A stretch of 42,716 nt of DNA from Streptomyces parvus (GTDB lineage: Bacteria > Actinomycetota > Actinomycetes > Streptomycetales > Streptomycetaceae): positions 1 to 42,716 of the forward strand of contig NZ_BMRY01000021.1 of assembly GCF_014648875.1 (NCBI RefSeq), given 5' to 3'. The notes beneath the pieces are model-generated. The model was not told the DNA's origin, did no database searches, and saw only the letters and a list, made by a program, of their open reading frames with translations. Below, piece by piece: positions 1 through 8,011 of this stretch. The translations under genes were made by a program, and so were the position numbers. Position 1 is the first letter of the stretch, and every line of letters begins with the position of its first letter.

Positions 1-1687
1 CAAACGCGGCACCCACCACAACGAACTCACCCGCTACCGCTACGACACCACCCTCTACAAAACCGGAACCACCACCCACCCCCTCACCCACACCCCCACC
101 CACCCCTGGACACCCGACGACGACACCCTGGTACGGAGGCTCCGCAAGGAGGAGCCCGACCACCTCCGGGTGACGGGTGTCGTGAACCCGCGGATCGCCC
201 ACGACGTCGCGGTCCAACAGTCCGTGGAGAGCGGGGCGGCCCCCGTTCCACCGGTGCCGGCAGCGGATCTCGACACCTTCCACCAACTGGGCGACGAGCA
301 CGGCTACTGGACGGGAATCACGTGGAACGCCCAGGACTCCCGGGCCGTCGACGTCGTCTTCGTCAAGCGCGCGGCCCTCGCAGGCGCCAGGCCCGTCGGG
401 CTCTACGCGCCCGCGGTGTCCGGCCCGCCCACGGCCTCCCTGTCCGCCTGGACGACCAACCCGGCCGGCAGCGGCACCGGCGCCCTCCTGGCGGACCTGC
501 GCCACCACCTGCGCCGGACACTGCCCGACTACATGCGGCCGGCCGCCATCATCCCGCTCGACAAGCTTCCGCTCACGGCCAACGGCAAGCTCGACCGGTC
601 GGCGCTCCCCTCACCGGACAGCGAGACCTCCGATGTCGGCAGGCCCCCGGGCACGCCGCAGGAGCAGGTGGTGTGCGAGCTGTTCGCGGAGGTGCTCGGC
701 AGGCCGGTGGTGGGCGTGGACGAGGACTTCTTCGACCTGGGCGGCCACTCCCTGCTGGCCACCCGGCTCATCGCCCGGCTGCGCGGCGCGTTCGGTGCGG
801 AGCTGGGACTGCGGACCCTGTTCGAGGCGCCGACCCCGGGCGGGATCGCCGCGCGGCTGGACGTCGACGACCCGGACGGCTCCTACGAAGTGGTGCTCCC
901 GCTCCGAACCGGGGGCTCCCGGCCGCCACTGTTCTGCATCCACCCCGGTGGGGGGATCAGCTGGTCGTACAGCGCTCTGATCAAGCACCTGGATCCGAAG
1001 TACCCCCTGTACGGCATCCAGGCGCGCAGCCTGGCGCGTGAGGAGGACCGGCCCCGGACCATCGAGGAGATGGCGGTCGACTACGCCGACCAGATCCGCA
1101 CCGTCCAGCCGCACGGTCCCTACCATCTGGCCGGCTGGTCGTTCGGCGGTCTCTGCGCCCACGCGCTGGCCGCGGAGTTCCAGCGGCGCGGGGAGGAGGT
1201 GGCGCTGATCGCCGTGCTCGACGTCATCCCGAACTGGCAGGGTCTGACCCACGCCGACGTCCCCGCGCCCGACGACCGGGTGATGCTCCTGTACCACGTC
1301 GGCCTGGTCGACGACGGGACCCACCGGTCCGACGACGGCGATCTGACCTTCGCCGAGGCCCGGGAGATCCTGCGCCGCCAGGGCAGTGTGCTGGCCAACC
1401 TGGACGAGGACCGGCTCGCCACGATCACGGAGATCTCGGCGAACAACACCCACCTGACGGTCGACTACCGGCCCGGACCGGTCGACGGCGACCTCCTGCT
1501 GATCGCCTGTTCGGAACAGCAGGATCCGCCGGTGACCGCCGAGGCCTGGCAGCCGTACGTCCGGGGGAAGGTCGAGGAGCACGTGGTACCCGGCGAGCAC
1601 GGAGCCATGCTGAACAGCCCGGAGACGGTCTCTCGGATCGGACAGATCCTGTCGGCCAGGCTCAACGAGGTCACCGATGGCACATGA
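1..1687 (+). CDS. acmC: NRPS C-terminal part (N-methyltransferase end, A-domain end, carrier, thioesterase), 5' partial
   Basis: This is the last part of a nonribosomal peptide synthetase; it is open from base 2, so the start lies outside the window. The first residues (RGTHHNELTRYRYD) are the end of an N-methyltransferase domain inserted in an adenylation domain. The remaining A-domain motifs LPDYMRP and NGKLDR follow, near 520-600. A carrier domain has LGGHSLL with its phosphopantetheine serine at 749-751. A type I thioesterase has GWSFGG with the serine at 1139-1141, an Asp in VLDVIP and the His at 1598-1600. The A-M-T-TE order fits the terminal N-methylvaline module of actinomycin synthetase III, whose thioesterase would release or cyclise the pentapeptide lactone. 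The symbol rests on this architecture plus the kynurenine-pathway neighbours. The specificity code is outside the window. Confidence 0.85.
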   Translation, partial: KRGTHHNELTRYRYDTTLYKTGTTTHPLTHTPTHPWTPDDDTLVRRLRKEEPDHLRVTGVVNPRIAHDVAVQQSVESGAAPVPPVPAADLDTFHQLGDEHGYWTGITWNAQDSRAVDVVFVKRAALAGARPVGLYAPAVSGPPTASLSAWTTNPAGSGTGALLADLRHHLRRTLPDYMRPAAIIPLDKLPLTANGKLDRSALPSPDSETSDVGRPPGTPQEQVVCELFAEVLGRPVVGVDEDFFDLGGHSLLATRLIARLRGAFGAELGLRTLFEAPTPGGIAARLDVDDPDGSYEVVLPLRTGGSRPPLFCIHPGGGISWSYSALIKHLDPKYPLYGIQARSLAREEDRPRTIEEMAVDYADQIRTVQPHGPYHLAGWSFGGLCAHALAAEFQRRGEEVALIAVLDVIPNWQGLTHADVPAPDDRVMLLYHVGLVDDGTHRSDDGDLTFAEAREILRRQGSVLANLDEDRLATITEISANNTHLTVDYRPGPVDGDLLLIACSEQQDPPVTAEAWQPYVRGKVEEHVVPGEHGAMLNSPETVSRIGQILSARLNEVTDGT

Positions 1688-1744
1688 GGTCCGGTGTCCG
1701 GTTCCGAGACATGTCCCATCCGCTTCCCGCGAGGACTCACAACG

Positions 1745-2377
1745 ATGCTGACCGACGTCTTCACCGTCGACGTGACCAAAGCCCTGGAGGCCGTCGAGGG
1801 CTGGCTGAGCGACTACATCCGTCAACCACACAGCGAACTCGGCCGATCCGGCCCCGTGTGCCCGTTCGTCGCGCCCGCGATGGACGCCGGGGCGCTGGAG
1901 ATCAGGGTCCGGCTCGTCGGCCCCACTCCGAGCCAGCAGCTCGTCGACGCGATCGTCCGCTGCGCGCTGGACGAGTTCGGCGAGGTCGGCTGGAAGGCCG
2001 GCAACCCGAATCTGCGCTCGCTGCTGCTCGTCCTGCCCGATCTGAGGGCCGAGAACCTGCACCTGCTCGACGCGGCACACTCCGCTCTGAAGCCCGAGAG
2101 CGTGCGCCGCGGGCTGATGATCGGGCAGTTCCACGAGCGGTGCGACGAGAAGGCGGCACGGAACCCGGCCTTCGAGGTGAGCCACGCCCCGGTGCCGATG
2201 GTGGCCGTGCGTTCAATGGCCATCCACGACGTGCTGTTCCTCGGTGAGCGGCGGGAGTGGTTCGAGGAGTACGTGAACCGCTTCGGAAGCCGGTACCAAA
2301 CGTCGCGGAGCGGCATCGACCCGTTGCTCACCACCTTGTACGAGCGTGCGCTCCGCCGGCACGGCCGGGAGGGCTGA
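1745..2377 (+). CDS. DUF6875-like protein of the actinomycin-type cluster, unknown function
   Basis: A 210-residue soluble protein with no signal peptide or membrane segment. The ATG at 1745 is preceded by GAGGA at 1731-1735; a GTG at 1694 would add 17 residues but has no better ribosome site. Visible features are a PVCPF motif near the N terminus, a central GLMIGQFH stretch, and a late VPMVAVRSM...HDVLFL block, which together resemble the DUF6875 family. That family has no assigned activity that I know of. It lies 57 bases after the NRPS and 4 bases before the formamidase gene, so it is almost certainly cotranscribed. A hypothetical gene in this position is expected in actinomycin clusters, but I do not assign a letter. 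Confidence 0.75.
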   Translation: MLTDVFTVDVTKALEAVEGWLSDYIRQPHSELGRSGPVCPFVAPAMDAGALEIRVRLVGPTPSQQLVDAIVRCALDEFGEVGWKAGNPNLRSLLLVLPDLRAENLHLLDAAHSALKPESVRRGLMIGQFHERCDEKAARNPAFEVSHAPVPMVAVRSMAIHDVLFLGERREWFEEYVNRFGSRYQTSRSGIDPLLTTLYERALRRHGREG

Positions 2378-2381
2378 GCGG

Positions 2382-3281
2382 ATGCGCGGGAAACCGACGG
2401 CCGGGCCGGGCAAGCCCCTCTACCGGGGGATGGACCGGGCCGCACTGGATCTGCAGTACTCGCCCAGTTCGCGGGTCCCCAGTCTCCAGGCCTACCTCGA
2501 CGCGTACGAGCGGCTGAGCGCGCGGGCGCACCAGAACCACCCGGTGCGCACCGCCCTCCGGTACGGCCCGCACCCGGCCGAGCTGCTCGACTACTTCCCC
2601 GCCGCGGGGGGTGGCCGGGCGCCGCTGCTGGTGTTCGTCCACGGCGGGAACTGGCAGGCCCTGGGCCGGGCAGCATCGGCTTTCCCGGCACCGCCGTTGC
2701 TGGCCGCGGGGGCGGCTGTCGCCGTGATCGACTACGGTCTGGCGCCCGATGTGGGGCTGGACGCGATGGCGGGCATGGTTCGCCGCAGCGTGGACTGGCT
2801 GCTGAGCCGGGCGGACGATCTGGGGTTCGCGGCACATCGGCTCCACCTGTGCGGGTCCTCGGCCGGAGCGCACCTGGCGGCCATGGCCCTCCTGCCCGGT
2901 CCGGTCGAGGGCCCCGACGTGTCCGAACGGATCGCGGGCACGGTGCTGCTGAGCGGCATGTACGACCTGGAGCCGGTGCGGCTGTCGTACGTCAACGAGG
3001 CGCTGCGGCTGGACGCGGCCGGGGCGTGGCGCAACAGCCCCCTGCGGCTGCTGCCGGCTCGGCTACCCCCGACGGTGATCGCCCGGGGCGGCAATGAGAC
3101 CGAGGAATACGTCCGCCAGCACGATCGGATGGTGGCGGAGCTGCGGTCCCGGTCTGCGGTGACGGAAGTGGTCAGCCGGCTGCGCGATCACTTCGACCTT
3201 CCCTACGAATTGGGCGTCCGGGGCACCGGGCTGGGCGATGCCGTACTGACACAGCTGGGACTGGAGGGGAGCGTCGTATGA
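2382..3281 (+). CDS. acmF: Kynurenine formamidase (alpha/beta hydrolase)
   Basis: A 299-residue alpha/beta hydrolase that would remove formate from N-formylkynurenine, the second step from tryptophan to the actinomycin chromophore precursor. HGGNW at residue 87 is the oxyanion-hole motif of bacterial arylformamidases. GSSAG (158-162) is the nucleophile elbow with Ser160; a late RDHFDLPYEL segment carries the likely catalytic His. The ATG at 2382 has GGAGGG at 2368-2373 and starts 4 bases after the previous stop. The stop overlaps the dioxygenase ATG (ATGA), implying translational coupling. The alternative is a general esterase, but position between its two pathway partners makes formamidase very likely. 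The letter follows actinomycin nomenclature from memory. Confidence 0.88.
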   Translation: MRGKPTAGPGKPLYRGMDRAALDLQYSPSSRVPSLQAYLDAYERLSARAHQNHPVRTALRYGPHPAELLDYFPAAGGGRAPLLVFVHGGNWQALGRAASAFPAPPLLAAGAAVAVIDYGLAPDVGLDAMAGMVRRSVDWLLSRADDLGFAAHRLHLCGSSAGAHLAAMALLPGPVEGPDVSERIAGTVLLSGMYDLEPVRLSYVNEALRLDAAGAWRNSPLRLLPARLPPTVIARGGNETEEYVRQHDRMVAELRSRSAVTEVVSRLRDHFDLPYELGVRGTGLGDAVLTQLGLEGSVV

Positions 3282-4150
3282 GCACGGAGGAGAACGCCGG
3301 GGGTCCGGAGCCGGGAGGTGTTTGTCCCTTTGCCGGCGAACAGCCGCACGGGTCCACCCCGTACGCGCACTATGCGCGGATGGACACCTTGCTGGAGCTC
3401 CAGTTCCCGCTGAGCGCGGCGGACACCGAACCGGGATTCATCATCATGAGCCAGGTCAAGGAGCTGCTGTTCAAGCTGCTGCACGAGGAGTTCACCACGG
3501 CACGCGAACAGTTGCGCAAGGACCTGGTCGACGAGGCGCTGTGGACGCTGCGCCGTTCCGCCCGGGTGCAGCAGGTCCTCCTGGTTTCCTGGGAGACGTT
3601 CTCGGTCCTGTCCCCCGTGGAGTTCGCGGAGTTCCGGGACGTGCTCGGCTCTGCCTCCGGATTCCAGTCCGCGGGCTACCGGCGGCTGGAGTTCCTGCTC
3701 GGCAATAAGCGCCCGGGGATGGTGGAGCCGCACCGCGGTTCGGTGATGTACGAGCGGGTGCTGGGGCAGTTGCGGGAGCCGAGCCTGTACGACGAGGCGC
3801 TGGCCCTGCTCGTCCGGCGCGGTCTCCTCACGCCGCCCGAGGACGGCGGGGGACGGGACGGCGGGGGACGGGACGGCGCGCGACCCTACCTGGAGGGTCC
3901 CGACGTGGAGGCTGCGTGGCGTGAGGTGTACGAGGACCCTGCCGGACATCGCGACCTCTATCTGCTGGCCGAAGCGCTGATGGACACCGCCGACCAGTTC
4001 GCCCGCTGGCGCTACACCCATCTGGTGACCGTGCAGCGGGTGCTGGGTGCCAAGCCGGGGACCGGCGGCACGGAGGGAGTGCCCTGGCTGGCCCGGATCA
4101 GCGACCACCGCTTCTTCCCGGAGCTGTGGTCGGTGCGCTCGGTGCTCTGA
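3278..4150 (+). CDS. acmG: Tryptophan 2,3-dioxygenase
   Basis: A 290-residue cytosolic haem dioxygenase that opens the indole ring of tryptophan to N-formylkynurenine, committing tryptophan to the actinomycin precursor. The family signature YAHYARMDTLLELQFPLS is followed by EPGFIIMSQVKELLFKLL. The probable axial haem ligand is His248 in WRYTHLVTVQRVLG. The loop usually written GTGGSSG reads GTGGTEG here. Length is normal for bacterial enzymes. It overlaps the formamidase gene by 4 bases. Residues near 188-200 are a low-complexity Gly/Arg/Asp insertion made by a 15-base unit repeated twice. This would be a second, pathway-specific copy beside any housekeeping enzyme elsewhere in the genome. 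Confidence 0.93.
   Translation: MSTEENAGGPEPGGVCPFAGEQPHGSTPYAHYARMDTLLELQFPLSAADTEPGFIIMSQVKELLFKLLHEEFTTAREQLRKDLVDEALWTLRRSARVQQVLLVSWETFSVLSPVEFAEFRDVLGSASGFQSAGYRRLEFLLGNKRPGMVEPHRGSVMYERVLGQLREPSLYDEALALLVRRGLLTPPEDGGGRDGGGRDGARPYLEGPDVEAAWREVYEDPAGHRDLYLLAEALMDTADQFARWRYTHLVTVQRVLGAKPGTGGTEGVPWLARISDHRFFPELWSVRSVL
3842..3871 (+). repeat. 15-bp tandem duplication inside the tryptophan dioxygenase gene
   Basis: The unit GACGGCGGGGGACGG occurs at 3842-3856 and again at 3857-3871, followed by a partial third copy. It is in frame and adds Asp-Gly-Gly-Gly-Arg repeats to a probable surface loop. It looks like replication slippage and may vary in copy number between strains. Confidence 0.85.
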
Positions 4151-4205
4151 CCGGCAGCCCGGGCGACCGGGCCGGACTCGCGCGGACGAGAGAGAAGGAG
4201 AGGCG

Positions 4206-5468
4206 ATGGAGTACGGCATCACACGGGCCGTGGCGGAGGCTCTGGACACTGCCGACCCCCTGGCGGGGTACCGGGAGCGGTTCGTGGTCACCGACCCGGG
4301 GCTGATCTACCTGGACGGCAATTCGCTGGGCCGGCTGCCGGCCGCCACCCGCGACCATCTGCGCGAAGTGGTCGAGGTGGGGTGGGGCGACGGTCTGGTG
4401 CGGTCGTGGCAGGAGTGGATCGACTGGGGCGCCAGGCTCGGCGACCGACTGGCGGAACATGTGCTGGGCGCGCGCCGCGGGGAGGTGGTGGTCTCCGACT
4501 CGACCTCGGTCAATCTGTTCAAGCTGGCGGGCGCCGCGCTGGACGAGGTCGCGGACCGCGGGACGGTCCTGATGGACGCCGAGGACTTCCCGACCAACCG
4601 GTACGTCGTCCAGGGACTGACCCAGCAGCGCGGGCTGCGGCTGCGCCGGCTCGGCTCCGACCTCGACGGCGGCCTCGACCTGGACCGGCTCCGCACGGCG
4701 CTGGACCGGGATGTCGCCCTGGTCGTGCTGTCGCTGGTGTCGTACCGCAGCGGTGCGCTCCAGGACATGGCGCGGGTGAACGAGATGGCGAGGTCCGTGG
4801 GCGCCAGGGTGCTGTGGGACCTGTCCCACGCGGCGGGCGCGGTGCCGGTTGAGCTGGCGGCGGCGGGCACCGACCTCGCCGTGGGCTGCACGTACAAGTA
4901 TCTGAACGGCGGGCCGGGAGCACCGGCCTACCTCTATGTGCGGCGCGAGCTCCAGGAGAGGCTTCGACAGCCGATCTGGGGGTGGTACGGCCAACGGGAG
5001 CAGTTCGCCATGCGCCCCGACTACGACCCGGTGGACACGGTCGAGCGGTTCCTGGTGAGCACTCCGCCGCTGCTGTCGTTGGCGGCCATCGAGCCGGGCC
5101 TTGACCTCGTCGAGCAAGCGGGTATGGCCGAGATCCGGGCCAAGGGGCTGCTGCTGGGCCGGCTGGCGGTGGACCTCGCGGAGTCCTGGCTGGTTCCTCT
5201 GGGTTTCCGCCTCGCCTCGCCTCGTACGCCGGAGCGGCGCGGTTCCCATGTGTCGCTGTACCACCCCGATGCCTGGCAGATCTGCCAGACGCTGGCTGCG
5301 GAGGCGAAGGTGGTCTGCGACTACCGGGTGCCGGACCGGCTGCGGATCGGACCGTCCCCGCTGTACACCCGGTTCACGGAGATCTGGGACGCGATGGACC
5401 GCGTCCGTGAGGTCGTCGCCCGCGGCGGCCACCGGTCCCGTCCGTCCGGCCTGGCGCGGGTGACCTAG
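4206..5468 (+). CDS. acmH: Kynureninase / 3-hydroxykynureninase (PLP-dependent)
   Basis: A 420-residue fold-type I PLP enzyme that would cleave (hydroxy)kynurenine to (hydroxy)anthranilate and alanine. Family motifs are YLDGNSLGRLP near residue 30, SWQEWIDWG near 70, VSDSTSVNLFKL for cofactor phosphate contacts, and DLAVGCTYKYLNGGPG with Lys231 as the probable Schiff-base lysine. The ATG at 4206 follows AGAAGGAGAGG; in-frame starts from 4047 lack such a site and would run through the previous gene's end. In actinomycin producers this enzyme prefers the 3-hydroxylated substrate, which the sequence alone cannot show. The TAG stop at 5466-5468 lies inside one of the CTAG copies that flank a 55-bp element, so the last codons may have been altered by that insertion. 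Confidence 0.93.
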   Translation: MEYGITRAVAEALDTADPLAGYRERFVVTDPGLIYLDGNSLGRLPAATRDHLREVVEVGWGDGLVRSWQEWIDWGARLGDRLAEHVLGARRGEVVVSDSTSVNLFKLAGAALDEVADRGTVLMDAEDFPTNRYVVQGLTQQRGLRLRRLGSDLDGGLDLDRLRTALDRDVALVVLSLVSYRSGALQDMARVNEMARSVGARVLWDLSHAAGAVPVELAAAGTDLAVGCTYKYLNGGPGAPAYLYVRRELQERLRQPIWGWYGQREQFAMRPDYDPVDTVERFLVSTPPLLSLAAIEPGLDLVEQAGMAEIRAKGLLLGRLAVDLAESWLVPLGFRLASPRTPERRGSHVSLYHPDAWQICQTLAAEAKVVCDYRVPDRLRIGPSPLYTRFTEIWDAMDRVREVVARGGHRSRPSGLARVT

Positions 5469-5527
5469 GGCCTGTCGTCAAATTCCCGTCGTCGCCCGGC
5501 AGGCGGGAATTTGACGACAGGCCCTAG
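5465..5527. repeat. 55-bp MITE-like perfect inverted repeat flanked by CTAG
   Basis: Bases 5464-5488 and 5504-5528 form a perfect 25-bp inverted repeat around a 15-base loop. Inside it, 5469-5523 can be read as a 55-bp element with 20-bp terminal repeats (outer end GGCCTGTCGTCAAATTCCCG), bracketed by CTAG at 5465-5468 and 5524-5527. CTAG is a known target duplication of some actinomycete IS5-type elements. The left CTAG supplies the kynureninase stop codon. The hairpin could also act as a strong terminator or mRNA-stabilising structure between the kynureninase and methyltransferase genes. No transposase fragment is visible. Confidence 0.75.
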
Positions 5528-5593
5528 GCACACCCATTCCTCCCGAAACGCCGCACGTCCCCCTTCATCCGACTCATCGCTTACGGAGCACTC

Positions 5594-6637
5594 ATGGCAG
5601 ACGCGACCCCGCTCACTACCGACGGCCTGGTCCGGATCCTCTTCGGCTCCTCGGCCTTCCAGATGCTCAACGCAGGAACCCGACTGGGCCTGTTCGCCCT
5701 GCTCCACAGGCAGCCGGGCGGCCTGTCGGCGGAGGAGATCGGACGGGAACTCGGCCTGGAGCCGCGCCCGGTGCAGATACTGCTGCTGGGTACGACGGCC
5801 CTGGAACTCACGGTCCGGCAGGATGAGCGGTACCACAACGCCGATCTCCTCGACGGCCTGTTCGAGGACGGGACGTGGGACATCGTCGAGGACCTGATCG
5901 CGTACGAGGAGCAGATCGTCCGGCCCGCCGAGGTGGACTTCACCGACTCGCTGCGCGCCAACACCAATGTCGGCCTGCGGAGGATCAAGGGCACCGGTAC
6001 GGACCTGTACCACCGGCTGTCCGCGGATCCGGATCTGGAGCAGCTCTTCTACCGGTGCATGCGCTCCTGGTCCCGCCTGTCCAATCCGGTCCTGGTGGAG
6101 AAGGCGGACCTGACCGGGGTACGGCGCGTACTGGACGTGGGCGGCGGGGACGGTGTGAACGCCATCGCCCTGGCGGGGGCCAACCCCGGTGTCGAGTTCA
6201 CCGTTCTGGACCTTCCGGGCACCGTGGAGATCGCCCGGCGGAAGATCGCCGAACACGGGCTGACCGAACGCATATCGGTCCGGGCGGCCGACATCTTCAC
6301 CGACGCCTACCCCTTGGGACACGACTGCGTCCTGTTCGCCAACCAGCTGGTGATCTGGTCGCCCGAGGAGAACGTGAGCCTGCTCCGCAAGGCGTACGCC
6401 GCACTGCCGGAGGGAGGCCGGGTACTGGTCTTCAACGCCATGTCCGACGACAGCGGCGACGGCCCCCTGTACGCGGCACTGGACAACGTGTACTTCGCGA
6501 CGCTGCCCGCGGCGAGCAGCACCATCTACCGCTGGGGTCAGTACGAGGAGTGGTTCGGGGCCGCCGGCTTCGTGGAGGCGGAACGGCTGCCGGGTCTCAG
6601 GTGGACCCCGCACGGCGTGATCAGCGCGGTCAAGTGA
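5594..6637 (+). CDS. acmI: SAM-dependent methyltransferase (O-methyltransferase fold; probable C-methyltransferase of 3-hydroxykynurenine)
   Basis: A 347-residue enzyme with an N-terminal winged-helix dimerisation domain (about 10-90) and a C-terminal Rossmann domain whose SAM site is VLDVGGGDG at 179-187, then FTVLDLPGTVEIA. This is the layout of the plant-type O-methyltransferase superfamily. Relatives in sibiromycin, saframycin-type and actinomycin pathways methylate an aromatic ring carbon, and here C4 of 3-hydroxykynurenine is the expected target. GGAG at 5585-5588 precedes the ATG at 5594. It follows the 55-bp inverted repeat, so its transcription may be partly separated from the upstream genes. 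The P450 GTG overlaps its stop (GTGA). O-methylation remains possible from sequence alone. The letter is from memory. Confidence 0.82.
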   Translation: MADATPLTTDGLVRILFGSSAFQMLNAGTRLGLFALLHRQPGGLSAEEIGRELGLEPRPVQILLLGTTALELTVRQDERYHNADLLDGLFEDGTWDIVEDLIAYEEQIVRPAEVDFTDSLRANTNVGLRRIKGTGTDLYHRLSADPDLEQLFYRCMRSWSRLSNPVLVEKADLTGVRRVLDVGGGDGVNAIALAGANPGVEFTVLDLPGTVEIARRKIAEHGLTERISVRAADIFTDAYPLGHDCVLFANQLVIWSPEENVSLLRKAYAALPEGGRVLVFNAMSDDSGDGPLYAALDNVYFATLPAASSTIYRWGQYEEWFGAAGFVEAERLPGLRWTPHGVISAVK

Positions 6638-7941
6638 CCAGCCCGAGGGAGCCGGAGCTCCCGGCGCCGCTCACCGTGCCCGAGGGTCCCGGTGCGACCT
6701 GCCCTGTCGGTCCCCACATGACGGACCCGGACCTGCTCGCAGACCCGTTCGGCGGCTACGGCAGGCTGCGCGAGCAGAGTCCGGTCGTCCGGGGCCGTTT
6801 CGTGGACGGCACCCCCGTGTGGTTCGTGACGCGCTTCGCCGACGTCCGCGCGGTGCTGCGCGACCCGCGCTTCGTCAACACCCCCTCGAACGTGCCGGGG
6901 GAGGAGGGGGCAGACCCCCGCCACAGCATGATGGACCTGCTCGAGGTCCCGGAGGCCTTGCGGGTCTATCTGCTCGGCTCGGTCCTGGACAGCGATCCGC
7001 CGGACCACTCCCGGCTGCGGCGCCTGGTGACCCGGGCGTTCACGGCCCGCCGGATTCTCGGTCTGCGGCCGGAGATCGAGCGGATCGCGGACCGGCTGCT
7101 CACCGAATTGCCGGACCGGGAGCAGAACGGGTCGGTCGACCTGCTGGAGCATTTCTCGTATCCGCTGTCCATCACCGTGATCGGCGAGCTGGTCGGTATC
7201 CCGCCGGATGATCTCGACCGGTGGCGCGAATGGGGCGGGGACCTGGTGTCGATGCGGCCGGAACGGCTGCGGCACTCCTTCCCGGTGATGGTCGACTATT
7301 GCCACGACCTGGTGGCGGAGCGGCGTCGCGCGCTGGGGGAAGATCTGCTCAGCGAGCTGATCCGGGCCCAGGACGACGACGGGGAGAGGCTCACCGACGT
7401 CGAGATGGTCACCATGGTCATCACTCTGGTACTGGCCGGGCACGAGACGAGCGCTCACCTGATCGGAAACGGCACCGCCGCGTTGCTGCACCACCGCGAC
7501 CAGCTGGAGTTGCTCCGCGACGATCCTTCGCTGCTGCCGCGCGCGGTCCACGAGCTGATGCGGTGGTGCGGTTCGGTGCAGGTGGCGCGGCTCCGCTACG
7601 CGGCCGAGGACCTGTGGATCTCGGGCACGGCCATCGCGCGGGGCGACGCCGTCCAACCGGTCCTGGTCTCAGCCAACTTCGACCCGCGCCACTATCCGAA
7701 TCCGGACCGACTGGACATCAGCCGGCAGCCGGACGGACAGGCCGAGAACCATGTCGGATTCGGCCACGGCATCCACTATTGCCTGGGAGCGACCCTGGCC
7801 CGGCAGGAGGCTGAGGCGGCGTTCGGCATGCTGCTGAAGCACTATCCGGACGTTGCGGCCGCCGACGACGGCAGGCCGGACCGCTCGATGCTGCCGGGCA
7901 GTTGGCGCCTGAACACGCTACGGCTACGGCTGCGCCCCTGA
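6634..7941 (+). CDS. acmM: Cytochrome P450, likely actinomycin proline oxidase type
   Basis: A 435-residue soluble bacterial P450. The I-helix oxygen-activation motif LAGHETSA is at 267-274, the K-helix ELMR at 307-310, and the haem loop FGHGIHYCLGA has its ligand Cys383. The chosen GTG at 6634 overlaps the methyltransferase stop as GTGA, which implies coupling; an ATG at 6718 would give 407 residues and cannot be excluded. In actinomycin X producers a P450 with a partner ferredoxin oxidises the proline residue of the peptide lactone to 4-oxoproline. The convergent ferredoxin gene next door makes that role likely. An alternative is hydroxylation of kynurenine, since no flavin-type kynurenine 3-hydroxylase is seen in the window. 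Confidence 0.85.
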   Translation: MTSPREPELPAPLTVPEGPGATCPVGPHMTDPDLLADPFGGYGRLREQSPVVRGRFVDGTPVWFVTRFADVRAVLRDPRFVNTPSNVPGEEGADPRHSMMDLLEVPEALRVYLLGSVLDSDPPDHSRLRRLVTRAFTARRILGLRPEIERIADRLLTELPDREQNGSVDLLEHFSYPLSITVIGELVGIPPDDLDRWREWGGDLVSMRPERLRHSFPVMVDYCHDLVAERRRALGEDLLSELIRAQDDDGERLTDVEMVTMVITLVLAGHETSAHLIGNGTAALLHHRDQLELLRDDPSLLPRAVHELMRWCGSVQVARLRYAAEDLWISGTAIARGDAVQPVLVSANFDPRHYPNPDRLDISRQPDGQAENHVGFGHGIHYCLGATLARQEAEAAFGMLLKHYPDVAAADDGRPDRSMLPGSWRLNTLRLRLRP

Positions 7942-7946
7942 ACGCC

Positions 7947-7985
7947 CTGTGGGGCGGGGGGGCCCGAGGGCCCGCCGCCCCACAG
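7947..7985. terminator. Bidirectional hairpin terminator between convergent P450 and ferredoxin genes
   Basis: CTGTGGGGCGG at 7947-7957 pairs with CCGCCCCACAG at 7975-7985, an 11-bp perfect stem whose loop itself contains GGGCCC repeats. It lies just after the P450 stop and 26 bases before the ferredoxin stop. No T-tract follows, which is normal for Streptomyces terminators. Confidence 0.75.
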
Positions 7986-8011
7986 AAGGGAGAGTACGGT
8001 GAAGTGGGAGG

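Noticed and set aside
611..2185. A 524-codon minus-strand open frame opposite the NRPS end
   Set aside because: It is a shadow of the NRPS and DUF6875 genes, whose plus-strand products have clear domain motifs.
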